Assembly (NCBI GenBank): GCA_018375265.1
Contig: JAHADO010000110.1
Location: forward strand, 1 to 5,182
DNA: 5,182 nt
Reading direction: 5' to 3'
Origin: Campylobacter concisus
GTDB taxonomy: Bacteria; Campylobacterota; Campylobacteria; Campylobacterales; Campylobacteraceae
A model generated the notes under the pieces. The model was not told the DNA's origin and searched no databases. It saw nothing but the letters and a program-made list of their open reading frames with translations. Positions 1 through 5,182 of this stretch are shown in pieces. The translations under genes and the position numbers were made by a program. The stretch's first letter is position 1; every line of letters starts with the position of its first letter.

Positions 1-569
1 GTTAGAAGGGTTGCGTTTTTATACTTTGAGTAGTCGCTGCCTTTTGGGTCTATGAGAACCGGGATCTTTAACCTCACGCACTCGTTTATGATCTCTTGAC
101 AAACCTTCTCGCTAAGCACGCCTTTGCCGTAGTCACTTAGCAAGACCGCCTTGAAATTTGCAAGGTTTTCTTTTACTTTTAAGACGAGCTCATCTTCTAA
201 ATTTATCTTGACAACACTCTCTTTATCGATCCTGACAACTTGCTGATGAGACGCCATTATGCGGCTTTTTATCGAGCTTTCGCGCCCTTTTTCAGTAAGG
301 ATGAGCTCATCTTTTACATTTAGCTCAGCAAGCTTCTCTTTTATCTTTTTGCCAGCCTCATCATCTCCTAAGACGCTAGCCACACTCACATTTGCGCCAA
401 GAGAGAGTAAATTTCTCACCACGTTACCAGCGCCACCAAGCGTGTAGGTTTCGTTATTTATCTTTACGACCTGCACAGGCGCTTCAGGCGAGATGCGCTC
501 GCAACTGCCCCAGATATAGTGGTCCAGCATGAGATCACCGACGACTAAAATTTTAACTCTCTTAGCCAT
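1..569 (-). CDS. hldE: HldE (RfaE) heptose 7-phosphate kinase domain, 3' end cut by window edge
   Basis: The first 189 codons are visible and the rest lies beyond position 1. The product phosphorylates D-glycero-D-manno-heptose 7-phosphate at C1 in the cytoplasm, a step towards ADP-heptose for the LPS/LOS core. It is a PfkB/ribokinase-fold enzyme. Visible motifs are GDLMLDHYIWG (residues 11-21), RISPEAPV (25-32), the glycine-rich GGAGNV (45-50), DYGKG (146-150) and IDPKG (173-177), all in the order seen in E. coli HldE. Full-length HldE is about 460-480 residues with a C-terminal adenylyltransferase; whether this copy keeps that domain cannot be seen. The ATG at 567-569 lies inside the last codons of hldD, an 8-nt overlap, with a purine-rich Shine-Dalgarno sequence (AAGGAAGAG, 574-582) in the hldD coding end, so translation is probably coupled. 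Identification is secure for the kinase domain. Confidence 0.95.
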   Translation of the reverse strand, partial: MAKRVKILVVGDLMLDHYIWGSCERISPEAPVQVVKINNETYTLGGAGNVVRNLLSLGANVSVASVLGDDEAGKKIKEKLAELNVKDELILTEKGRESSIKSRIMASHQQVVRIDKESVVKINLEDELVLKVKENLANFKAVLLSDYGKGVLSEKVCQEIINECVRLKIPVLIDPKGSDYSKYKNATLL

Positions 570-1551
570 TTAGCTCTTCCTTATAAATTCTCTTTATCTC
601 TGGCAAATAATCTTTTATCGCCTCTTCTAAGCTCCAAGTAGCGCTAAAACCAAATGCCTCGCGAGCTGGGGCTACGTCGGCCTCTGTGTGAAACTGATAA
701 GAGCCGATAAATGGATTTTTGATATATTCGTTGCCTAAATTTACGCCGATCTCGCGCTGCAAGATGTCAGCGATATCTTGAAAGCTTCTAGCTTTGCCAG
801 TAGCCGCGTTATAGACGCCACTTGGCGCGTCAAGTGCTTTTATATTTGCGTCAATGATATCTTTTATATAGACAAAGTCGCGTTTGATCTGGTCGCTGCC
901 CTCAAAGAGCCTTGGGGTCTTGCCAGCTAAAATTTGAAGTCCAAACTGAAGCACCATCGAGGCGGTTTTGTTTTTAAAAAACTCGCCCTTGCCAAAGACG
1001 TTAAAATATCTCAGCCCAACCACGCTTACACCGCGTTTCGCGTAAATTTTATTGATATTATCCATGCTTAGTTTACTAAAGCCATAGACGTTATTTGGTG
1101 CTTCGCAATCGCCGACGGTTTGTGGGCTCTTTGCGTTGCCATAAGTCGCCCCTGAGCTAGCGTAGATTATCTTTGCGCCCAAACTCTCGCAGATATCAAG
1201 CAAATTTACAAAGGCATTTACATTTGTTTTTATTAGCTCGTCTTGCTCTTTTACGGTCGTATCTGAGATCGCTGCTTCGTGGTAGATGACGTCTGGGCGA
1301 AAGCTTTTTATCTTCTCAAGCGTGCTCTTATCATTGATATCGCCAGCGTAAATTTCACCCTTAAAGCCAAGTAAATTTTTAAAATGGCCAAAGCTTTTTA
1401 GATTGCCGTTGCTAAATGTCTCGTCGTTTCTAAATTTATCCACGACAAGCACGTGAGCATCTTTATAGTTTTCATCAAAATAGTGCGCCAAAGCTGAGCC
1501 GATAAAGCCAGCGCCGCCAGTTATAACTATCTTTTTTCCGTTTAAATTCAT
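562..1551 (-). CDS. hldD: HldD, ADP-L-glycero-D-manno-heptose 6-epimerase
   Basis: A 329-residue short-chain dehydrogenase/reductase that converts ADP-D-glycero-D-manno-heptose to the L-glycero form, the donor used by LPS heptosyltransferases. The N-terminal Rossmann fold is shown by GGAGFIG (residues 12-18), which binds NAD(P). SSGATYG (132-138) carries the conserved Ser region, and Y156-x3-K160 in YGFSK is the catalytic pair. K193, just after RYFNVFG (181-187), lines up with the second active-site lysine of E. coli HldD (K178). RDFVYIKD (224-231) and the C-terminal substrate-binding part are intact. Length is normal for the family. The start ATG overlaps the gmhB stop in an ATGA arrangement (4 nt), with AAGGA at 1561-1565 as ribosome binding site, so the gene is almost certainly co-transcribed with gmhB and hldE. 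UDP-galactose 4-epimerase is the main alternative fold relative, but motifs and neighbours favour HldD. Confidence 0.95.
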   Translation of the reverse strand: MNLNGKKIVITGGAGFIGSALAHYFDENYKDAHVLVVDKFRNDETFSNGNLKSFGHFKNLLGFKGEIYAGDINDKSTLEKIKSFRPDVIYHEAAISDTTVKEQDELIKTNVNAFVNLLDICESLGAKIIYASSGATYGNAKSPQTVGDCEAPNNVYGFSKLSMDNINKIYAKRGVSVVGLRYFNVFGKGEFFKNKTASMVLQFGLQILAGKTPRLFEGSDQIKRDFVYIKDIIDANIKALDAPSGVYNAATGKARSFQDIADILQREIGVNLGNEYIKNPFIGSYQFHTEADVAPAREAFGFSATWSLEEAIKDYLPEIKRIYKEELNG

Positions 1552-2063
1552 AGTGATTTTTCCTTTTTTAGCTTATTTAAAACATCTCTTACATCTTTAA
1601 AATTTATCCCATCGAGCAAGAAATTTCTGCCCACTCCTGCTCTTTTGCCAGCCTCAACGTCGCTTGGTTTATCGCCTATCATTAGCGAGTTTTCAAGGTC
1701 TATGTCAAACTCTTTGCAAGCATCAAGTATCATTTTTGGATTTGGTTTTCTGCAGGTGCATTTTTGCTCTGGAGCATGCGGGCAAAAATAGACTTTGGTG
1801 ATAAAAATCTGCTCTTTTTTAAAGCTTTCAAGCATAAATTTATTTAGAGCGTCAAACTGCTCCTGCGTATAGTAGCCCCTGCCGATGCCTGATTGATTTG
1901 TCACGACAAAGAGCTTGTAGCCAGCCTTAACAAATTCTCTTAAAGCATCAAAAATGCCATCAATAAATTTGAAATCTTTGATCTCGCAAACGTATCCAGC
2001 GTCTTCATTTATGACGCCGTCTCGGTCTAAAAAAAGTGCTTTGTTGGCTGTTTCTCTTATCAT
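1548..2063 (-). CDS. gmhB: GmhB, D-glycero-D-manno-heptose 1,7-bisphosphate 7-phosphatase
   Basis: A 171-residue HAD-superfamily phosphatase that removes the 7-phosphate from heptose 1,7-bisphosphate, between the two HldE steps. All HAD motifs are present: nucleophile/acid pair D13 and D15 in FLDRDGV, motif II VTNQSG (54-59), motif III K106, and motif IV GDKPSD (130-135). C94, H96, C102 and C104 form the zinc-binding loop typical of GmhB, which separates it from plain histidinol phosphatases. The reading frame stays open up to 2201, but I place the start at the ATG at 2061-2063. From there the protein begins MIRETANKALFLDRD, as expected for the family. The extra 46 codons upstream lie over the divergent promoter region and antisense to the cytochrome signal peptide. 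No Shine-Dalgarno sequence precedes this ATG, and a TATAAT lies 6 nt upstream, so the mRNA may be leaderless. Its end overlaps hldD by 4 nt. Confidence 0.93.
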   Translation of the reverse strand: MIRETANKALFLDRDGVINEDAGYVCEIKDFKFIDGIFDALREFVKAGYKLFVVTNQSGIGRGYYTQEQFDALNKFMLESFKKEQIFITKVYFCPHAPEQKCTCRKPNPKMILDACKEFDIDLENSLMIGDKPSDVEAGKRAGVGRNFLLDGINFKDVRDVLNKLKKEKSL

Positions 2064-2069
2064 TTGGTG

Positions 2070-2075
2070 ATTATA
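2070..2075 (-). promoter_or_regulatory. Candidate -10 box giving a leaderless gmhB transcript
   Basis: On the minus strand TATAAT is followed by CACCAA and then the gmhB ATG. With the last T at -7, the transcript would start at position 2063, the A of the start codon. The upstream spacer is T-rich (TATTTTGGC), as in Campylobacter sigma-70 promoters, which usually lack a clear -35 box. The lack of a Shine-Dalgarno sequence agrees with leaderless translation. The box could also be chance in AT-rich DNA. Confidence 0.45.
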
Positions 2076-2118
2076 GCCAAAATATTTTAACCCGCCCCTT
2101 GCAAATTTACATTTTTGT

Positions 2119-2126
2119 ATTATAAT
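2119..2126. promoter_or_regulatory. Palindromic -10 region, candidate bidirectional promoter
   Basis: ATTATAAT is a perfect 8-bp palindrome, so it reads TATAAT on both strands: 2121-2126 on plus and 2124 down to 2119 on minus. On plus it is preceded by a T run (2112-2116) and would start transcription near 2133. That gives the cytochrome gene a leader of about 23 nt with its ribosome binding site. On minus it would start near 2112 and give gmhB a leader of about 49 nt. The plus-strand use is the more convincing, because spacing and ribosome binding site fit a standard gene. Confidence 0.6.
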
Positions 2127-2144
2127 GCCGGCACGTTTTTTAAA

Positions 2145-2149
2145 AAGGA
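2145..2149 (+). promoter_or_regulatory. Ribosome binding site of the cytochrome c553 gene
   Basis: AAGGA lies 6 nt before the ATG at 2156, a near-ideal Shine-Dalgarno spacing. It fixes the start at the codon that also begins a proper signal peptide. Confidence 0.75.
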
Positions 2150-2155
2150 TGACAA

Positions 2156-2458
2156 ATGAAAAAACTACTAATCGTTTCAAGTGTTGCAGCACTACTTTCA
2201 ACTGCTGCTTTCGCTGCAGATGGCGCTACTATCTATAAAAAATGCGTTGCCTGTCATGGCGCTAAAGCTGAAAAAGTTTTCAATAACAAAGTTCCAGCTT
2301 TAACATCACTTGACGCAGCAGCTATCGAAGCAGCTCTAAAAGGCTACAAAACAGGAGCAAATAAATTTGGTCTTGGTGCTATGATGAAACCTATCGCTAC
2401 TCCAATGAGCGATGAAGATGCAAAAGCAGTAGCTGAATACATCCAAACTTTAAAATAA
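2156..2458 (+). CDS. Periplasmic monohaem cytochrome c553
   Basis: A 100-residue exported class I c-type cytochrome that carries electrons in the periplasm, in epsilonproteobacteria probably towards the cbb3 oxidase or a peroxidase. Residues 1-20 form a Sec signal peptide: MKK, a hydrophobic core, then AFA with predicted cleavage before A21, leaving a mature protein of about 80 residues. The haem is attached at C30-V-A-C33-H34, with H34 as one axial ligand. The second ligand is most likely M76 or M77 in GAMMKP; M84 is a less likely alternative. The C-terminal SDEDAKAVAEYI helix is typical of the family. This is the only plus-strand gene in the window, divergent from gmhB as in C. jejuni, where Cj1153 holds this place. 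It has its own promoter, ribosome binding site and terminator, so it is probably a single-gene transcript. The electron partner is inferred, not shown. Confidence 0.93.
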   Translation: MKKLLIVSSVAALLSTAAFAADGATIYKKCVACHGAKAEKVFNNKVPALTSLDAAAIEAALKGYKTGANKFGLGAMMKPIATPMSDEDAKAVAEYIQTLK

Positions 2459-2462
2459 TCAT

Positions 2463-2482
2463 AGGGGCGCTCGCCCCTTTTT
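2463..2482 (+). terminator. Rho-independent terminator after cytochrome c553
   Basis: A perfect 6-bp stem AGGGGC/GCCCCT with loop GCTC is followed directly by a run of five T (2478-2482), starting 5 nt after the cytochrome stop codon. On the minus strand the hairpin is followed by TATGATTATTTT, a poor T-tract. It is therefore a good terminator for the cytochrome transcript and at best a weak one for the convergent gene that ends at 2522. Confidence 0.88.
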
Positions 2483-2521
2483 CTACAAATTTAAACTCAC
2501 ACCAAATTTTAAAAGCTCTTT

Positions 2522-3238
2522 TTACAGATAATCGTCTAAATTGCCAATCTTGTCGTTATCTATCTCTATTAAATTTAAATTGTATTTTTTATAAAGCTCT
2601 ATCTTTTTCTCTTTTCTTTTTATATACGCCTCATCATCTTTTAAGCCCCAAAACTCTATATAAATCTTGCCTTTTGGTATGTAAAAATCACAATAGACAT
2701 CTTCTTTTATCGGCACTCTTTTTTCATAAGCGTAGGCTATGCCCTCAGCAAAAAGCCAGTTTGCTATAACTAGCTCAGCCCTACTTCTTACGTAGTGACC
2801 GTCGTTTGTTCGGTATTCAGCCTTAAATTTCTCTCTAAAGTCTTCTTTTTGCTCTTTTTTGCTAGATTTTTCGCCAACTTTTACGATCTCGTTTATGAAA
2901 TTTTCATTACAAAGTAGCCTCTCGTCCCACCTAACGCTTGCTTTGCTCATGTAGTAGTTTTGCATGCCTACATAGTATCTGCCAACATCTGTCACGTTGT
3001 AGCCGTTGTCACATTTTTTTATAAAGCCTAAATTTAACAAAACCTCATTTACATCTTTTGCGTTTTTGCCAAATTTCTTTGCTATCTCTTTTGCACTAAA
3101 CGTATCAGCTATATTTCTTTGGTTAAATTTTACGTAAGATTTTTGGCGCAGCTTTTGCCTGATAAATTTTGTTATCAAATTTATTAAAATGACAAATATT
3201 ATGATAGGTAGCGCAAAGCTAAAAAACGCTGGCAACAT
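2522..3238 (-). CDS. Membrane-anchored protein with winged helix and PD-(D/E)XK nuclease-like domain
   Basis: I cannot name this 238-residue protein. Residues 3-23 are one hydrophobic helix followed by K24, R27, K29, R31 and K33. By the positive-inside rule this is a reverse signal anchor that leaves the rest in the cytoplasm. Residues about 42-92 look like a winged helix: FSAKEIAKKFGKNAKDVNEV, then LGFIKK and NGYNVTDVGRYY, similar in style to phage KilAC-type DNA-binding modules. A charged linker (about 120-147) follows. Residues 148-238 resemble the PD-(D/E)XK nuclease-like tail found in HelD/UvrD-type helicases and related proteins: HYVRSRAE (E155), YEKRV, CDFYIP (D184), IYIEFWG (E195), a lysine-rich helix and NLIEID. 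E155, D184 and E195 would be metal ligands; the usual E-x-K lysine is not in place. It lies 67 nt after cysE on the same strand, and read-through is possible. The start has no Shine-Dalgarno sequence. Nuclease activity is inferred. Confidence 0.72.
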   Translation of the reverse strand: MLPAFFSFALPIIIFVILINLITKFIRQKLRQKSYVKFNQRNIADTFSAKEIAKKFGKNAKDVNEVLLNLGFIKKCDNGYNVTDVGRYYVGMQNYYMSKASVRWDERLLCNENFINEIVKVGEKSSKKEQKEDFREKFKAEYRTNDGHYVRSRAELVIANWLFAEGIAYAYEKRVPIKEDVYCDFYIPKGKIYIEFWGLKDDEAYIKRKEKKIELYKKYNLNLIEIDNDKIGNLDDYL

Positions 3239-3305
3239 AGTGGATAGTAAATTAGCCGTATCAAAAATTTGTATTTTTATGGTGCAGTGAGAGTAAATTT
3301 AAATT

Positions 3306-3857
3306 TTAAATGATAAATTCTGGCTCAAATTTTGTCCCATTTACCCTGACAACTCTTGCTGGTATGCCAACGACAGTTGCGTTTGCTGGGACGTTTTTTA
3401 GCACGACTGAGTTTGCACCGATCTTAGCATTTTCACCGATAGTTATGGCACCAAGTATCTTTGAGCCAGCGGCGATAGTCACGCCATTTTTAATGGTTGG
3501 ATGGCGCTTGCCACACTCTTTGCCAGTGCCGCCAAGCGTCACTTGATGATACATCATCACATCATCACCGACCTCAGCCGTCTCGCCGATAACCACGCCC
3601 ATGCCGTGATCTATGAAAAATCTCCTACCAATCTTTGCCCCTGGGTGGATCTCGATGCCTGTTAGAAATCTTGCTATTTGTGAGATGAGTCTAGCTAGAA
3701 AAAACCACTTTTTTTCATATAAAAAATGAGAAATTTTATGAAACAAAACCGCATGGATGCCAGGAGTGTTTATGAGTATCGCTAAAAAGCAACAACTATG
3801 CACCGATGGGTCTTTTTCACGGACAGTTTGAACTAGCTCTTTTAGACTCTCCAACAT
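3306..3857 (-). CDS. cysE: CysE, serine O-acetyltransferase (short form)
   Basis: A 183-residue enzyme that acetylates L-serine with acetyl-CoA to O-acetylserine, the first step of cysteine synthesis. The N-terminal part is short and helical with the conserved ERDP-like motif as REKDP (13-17). From about residue 68 the left-handed parallel beta helix of hexapeptide repeats begins ([35 protein letters not shown]). Catalytic D83-H84 (IDHGMG) and H119 (RHP) are present, as is the TLGGTGK acetyl-CoA loop (107-113). At 183 residues it is far shorter than E. coli CysE (273), matching the short bacterial type that lacks much of the N-terminal helical domain. The ATG follows the cysK stop by 4 nt, with GGAG (3867-3870) inside the cysK end, so the two are surely co-transcribed. 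The last residue is Ile183, as needed for docking into CysK. Confidence 0.94.
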   Translation of the reverse strand: MLESLKELVQTVREKDPSVHSCCFLAILINTPGIHAVLFHKISHFLYEKKWFFLARLISQIARFLTGIEIHPGAKIGRRFFIDHGMGVVIGETAEVGDDVMMYHQVTLGGTGKECGKRHPTIKNGVTIAAGSKILGAITIGENAKIGANSVVLKNVPANATVVGIPARVVRVNGTKFEPEFII

Positions 3858-3861
3858 ATTT

Positions 3862-4767
3862 TTACGCTCCGTAAAGCTCTGTACTTAGGTATCTCTCGCC
3901 GTTATCTGGAGCTATGAAAAGCACTTTTTTGCCAGCGCCAAGTCTTTTAGCCACTCTTTTTGCAGCCACGTAAGAAGCGCCACCACTTATGCCTATCATC
4001 AAGCCATCGCTCTTTGCGATCGCTCTAGCTGCGTTTAGTGCGTCATCGTTGCTTACTTTTTCTACTTCGCTAACTAGGCTCATATCCATTGTATTTGGTA
4101 AAAATCCAGCTCCGATGCCTTGAATTTTATGTGGTCCTGGGTTGCCGCCACTTAAAACTGGTGATGCTTCAGGCTCTACTGCGATGATCTTAGTGTCATA
4201 GCCCTTTTCTTTTAAAACCTTTGCCACGCCGCTTATCGTGCCGCCTGTGCCAACGCCTGCTACAAAGGCATCAAGCTTGCTAAAATCAGCCACGATCTCA
4301 GCAGCTGTTGTTAGCTCGTGAGCTTGTGGGTTATACTTGTTTTCAAACTGGCTTAGCATTACGTGATTTGGCTGAGAAGCTAGCTCAGTAGCTTTTGCGA
4401 TCGCTGCTTTCATACCGCCAGCTGCAGGAGTTAGCTCAAGATGAGCGCCATAAGCTGCAACGATCTTGCGTCTTTCGATACTCATGCTCTCAGGCATGCA
4501 AAGGATCACTTTAAAGCCAAGTGCAGCACCGCACATAGCTACGCCGATACCTGTATTGCCGCTTGTTGGCTCAACGATAGTGTCGCCATGTTTTAGCGTA
4601 CCATCAGCTAGCATTTTTGTGATCATATTAAATGCGATCCTATCTTTTACAGAGCCGCCTGGGTTAAAAAACTCTAATTTTACGTAAATTTCAGCCTCGT
4701 CAGCACCTGTTTTAACCTTTACGATAGGTGTATTACCGATCGTTTTTACGATGTTATCGTAGATCAT
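3862..4767 (-). CDS. cysK: CysK, O-acetylserine sulfhydrylase (cysteine synthase)
   Basis: A 301-residue PLP enzyme that replaces the acetyl group of O-acetylserine with sulfide to give L-cysteine, in the cytoplasm. PLP is bound at K41 in PGGSVKDR. The substrate loop TSGNTG is at 68-73, the phosphate-binding GTGGT at 173-177, and QFENKYNP (140-147), [12 protein letters not shown] (213-224), ISGGAS (260-265) and PDNGERYLS (287-295) are all family signatures. Length is normal. The frame could start one codon earlier at a GTG (4768-4770), but that codon abuts the Shine-Dalgarno sequence, so I choose the ATG at 4765-4767. The next gene, 4 nt downstream, is cysE. Campylobacter orthologues are sometimes called cysM; the motifs here fit the CysK/CysM family generally and the CysE partner favours cysK. 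Confidence 0.95.
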   Translation of the reverse strand: MIYDNIVKTIGNTPIVKVKTGADEAEIYVKLEFFNPGGSVKDRIAFNMITKMLADGTLKHGDTIVEPTSGNTGIGVAMCGAALGFKVILCMPESMSIERRKIVAAYGAHLELTPAAGGMKAAIAKATELASQPNHVMLSQFENKYNPQAHELTTAAEIVADFSKLDAFVAGVGTGGTISGVAKVLKEKGYDTKIIAVEPEASPVLSGGNPGPHKIQGIGAGFLPNTMDMSLVSEVEKVSNDDALNAARAIAKSDGLMIGISGGASYVAAKRVAKRLGAGKKVLFIAPDNGERYLSTELYGA

Positions 4768-4770
4768 CAC

Positions 4771-4777
4771 TCCTCCT
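4771..4777 (-). promoter_or_regulatory. Strong Shine-Dalgarno sequence that decides the cysK start
   Basis: On the minus strand AGGAGGA is followed directly by GTG and then ATG. The GTG has no usable spacing from the core AGGAGG, while the ATG stands 4 nt after it, so the ATG at 4765-4767 is the better start. This is the longest anti-16S match in the window and suggests high translation of cysK. Confidence 0.7.
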
Positions 4778-4799
4778 AAAATAAATTTCTCGTAAATTT

Positions 4800-4805
4800 A
4801 GCATA
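4800..4805 (-). promoter_or_regulatory. Candidate -10 box for cysK-cysE
   Basis: TATGCT on the minus strand lies in the 94-bp gap before cysK and would start transcription near 4793, leaving a leader of about 26 nt that holds the strong ribosome binding site. A T-rich stretch upstream, with TTTTTA 17 nt away (4823-4828), fits the loose Campylobacter promoter style. The gap is very AT-rich, so other choices cannot be excluded. Confidence 0.35.
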
Positions 4806-4806
4806 G

Positions 4807-4858
4807 AATTTAAAATAAAACATAAAAAGTCCTAATTTGCGCTAAATTTAAAATAAAA
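4807..4858. repeat. Two perfect 14-bp direct repeats upstream of cysK
   Basis: AATTTAAAATAAAA occurs at 4807-4820 and again at 4845-4858, 38 bp from start to start. The first copy covers the spacer of the candidate cysK promoter. The word is low-complexity and AT-only, so it may be compositional rather than a binding site. Confidence 0.5.
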
Positions 4859-4861
4859 TTT

Positions 4862-5182
4862 TTAATTTTTAATGCTATCAAGCACCTCTTGTCCGCTTTG
4901 GCTTAAAATTTTGCCTTTGAAATTCTCTTTGCAAAACTCCAAAATAAGTGCATGATAGAGCTTTAAAACCTCACTCTCGTCAAATTTCTCACTATCAAGA
5001 AATTTGTAAATTTCATCATAATCAAGCGAGCTAAACCACTCAGCCGCCTCGTCGTAGCTCTCAAAAATGTAGTCAAAATACGCCATTATCCTAAGCGCAT
5101 AAGCATCAACGACCATGCAAGGCTTGCCGCAAGCGTAAGCAAGTATCGCGTCGCAAGTCTCAGCGCCAACACCTCTTATGCT
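4862..5182 (-). CDS. Endonuclease III-like (MagIII-type) DNA glycosylase, C-terminal part, 5' end cut by window edge
   Basis: The last 106 codons are visible; the frame enters at 5182 and stops at 4862-4864. It begins with the end of the helix-hairpin-helix, SIRGVGAETCDAILAYACGK (residues 1-20 of the fragment), then MVVDAY, whose D26 matches the catalytic Asp of HhH-GPD glycosylases. The rest is helical and acidic. The bifunctional-enzyme lysine (GVGRKTA in E. coli Nth) is replaced by Glu in GVGAETC. The four-cysteine Fe-S cluster at the C terminus of Nth and MutY is absent. Both traits match Helicobacter MagIII, a monofunctional 3-methyladenine glycosylase, so removal of alkylated bases in base excision repair is the likely role. 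An internal ATG at 5114-5116 is not the start, because the conserved HhH lies before it. Its end is 94 bp before cysK on the same strand, with no clear terminator between. Exact substrate is inferred. Confidence 0.85.
   Translation of the reverse strand, partial: SIRGVGAETCDAILAYACGKPCMVVDAYALRIMAYFDYIFESYDEAAEWFSSLDYDEIYKFLDSEKFDESEVLKLYHALILEFCKENFKGKILSQSGQEVLDSIKN

Noticed and set aside
259..447. 62-codon plus-strand open frame
   Set aside because: It lies antisense inside hldE, whose kinase motifs are clear; the Ser/Phe-rich translation has no recognisable domain.
2064..2201. Upstream 46-codon extension of the gmhB frame
   Set aside because: It runs antisense through the cytochrome signal peptide, ribosome binding site and promoter, has no similarity to the GmhB N-terminus, and the ATG at 2063 gives a normal family start.
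2093..2479. CGCCCCTT at 2093-2100 and 2472-2479, bracketing the cytochrome gene
   Set aside because: Only 8 bp are shared, the second copy is the arm of the terminator, and there is no sign of a mobile element or target duplication.
2506..2521. AAAAG/CTTTT hairpin after the nuclease-like gene as a terminator
   Set aside because: The stem is five pairs with a loop of about two bases and almost no GC, so it would not form a stable terminator.
3310..3546. 78-codon plus-strand open frame
   Set aside because: It is an antisense shadow of the hexapeptide-repeat part of cysE, with no ribosome binding site or domain.
4466..4687. 73-codon plus-strand open frame
   Set aside because: It is an antisense shadow of the N-terminal half of cysK, with no independent support.
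4768..4770. GTG as the cysK start codon
   Set aside because: It directly abuts the AGGAGGA site and leaves no spacing, whereas the next codon, ATG, is well placed and fits the family N-terminus.
4841..4864. AT-rich inverted repeat after the glycosylase stop as a terminator
   Set aside because: The pairing is only A-T, with no GC-rich stem or defined T-tract; it cannot be told from background composition.

Overview
The window looks like a chromosomal housekeeping segment from a Campylobacter-type epsilonproteobacterium (Campylobacterota), probably a non-jejuni species. Three things suggest this. It is AT-rich with tightly packed genes. The heptose genes hldE-hldD-gmhB diverge from a small periplasmic cytochrome c553, an order I recall from C. 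jejuni (Cj1150c-Cj1153). The partial DNA glycosylase resembles Helicobacter MagIII. Species is not determinable from the sequence alone.

Layout, left to right. Positions 1-2063 hold three overlapping minus-strand genes, transcribed gmhB to hldD to hldE. They encode three enzymes that turn D-glycero-D-manno-heptose 7-phosphate into ADP-L-glycero-D-manno-heptose for the LPS/LOS inner core. hldE runs off the left edge, so only its sugar-kinase half is seen. A 92-bp divergent intergenic region (2064-2155) carries a palindromic -10 box that could serve both directions, plus a second -10 box placed so that gmhB mRNA would be leaderless. Positions 2156-2458 encode the exported monohaem cytochrome c553 on the plus strand, closed by a strong intrinsic terminator at 2463-2482.

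From 2522 to the right edge all genes are again on the minus strand. In transcription order they are: the C-terminal part of an endonuclease III-like monofunctional DNA glycosylase (cut by the right edge), cysK, cysE, and an unnamed gene. cysK and cysE are 4 nt apart and make cysteine from serine, acetyl-CoA and sulfide. CysE ends in isoleucine, the residue that docks in the CysK active site in known cysteine synthase complexes. The unnamed 238-residue protein combines an N-terminal membrane anchor, a probable winged helix and a C-terminal PD-(D/E)XK nuclease-like domain. It is the least familiar item here.

I see no tRNA, rRNA, CRISPR array, insertion sequence, integrase or other sign of recent transfer, and no gene-free stretch longer than about 95 bases. 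There is no convincing new multi-gene system. The points most worth checking are the membrane-tethered nuclease-like protein and the promoter architecture between gmhB and the cytochrome gene.
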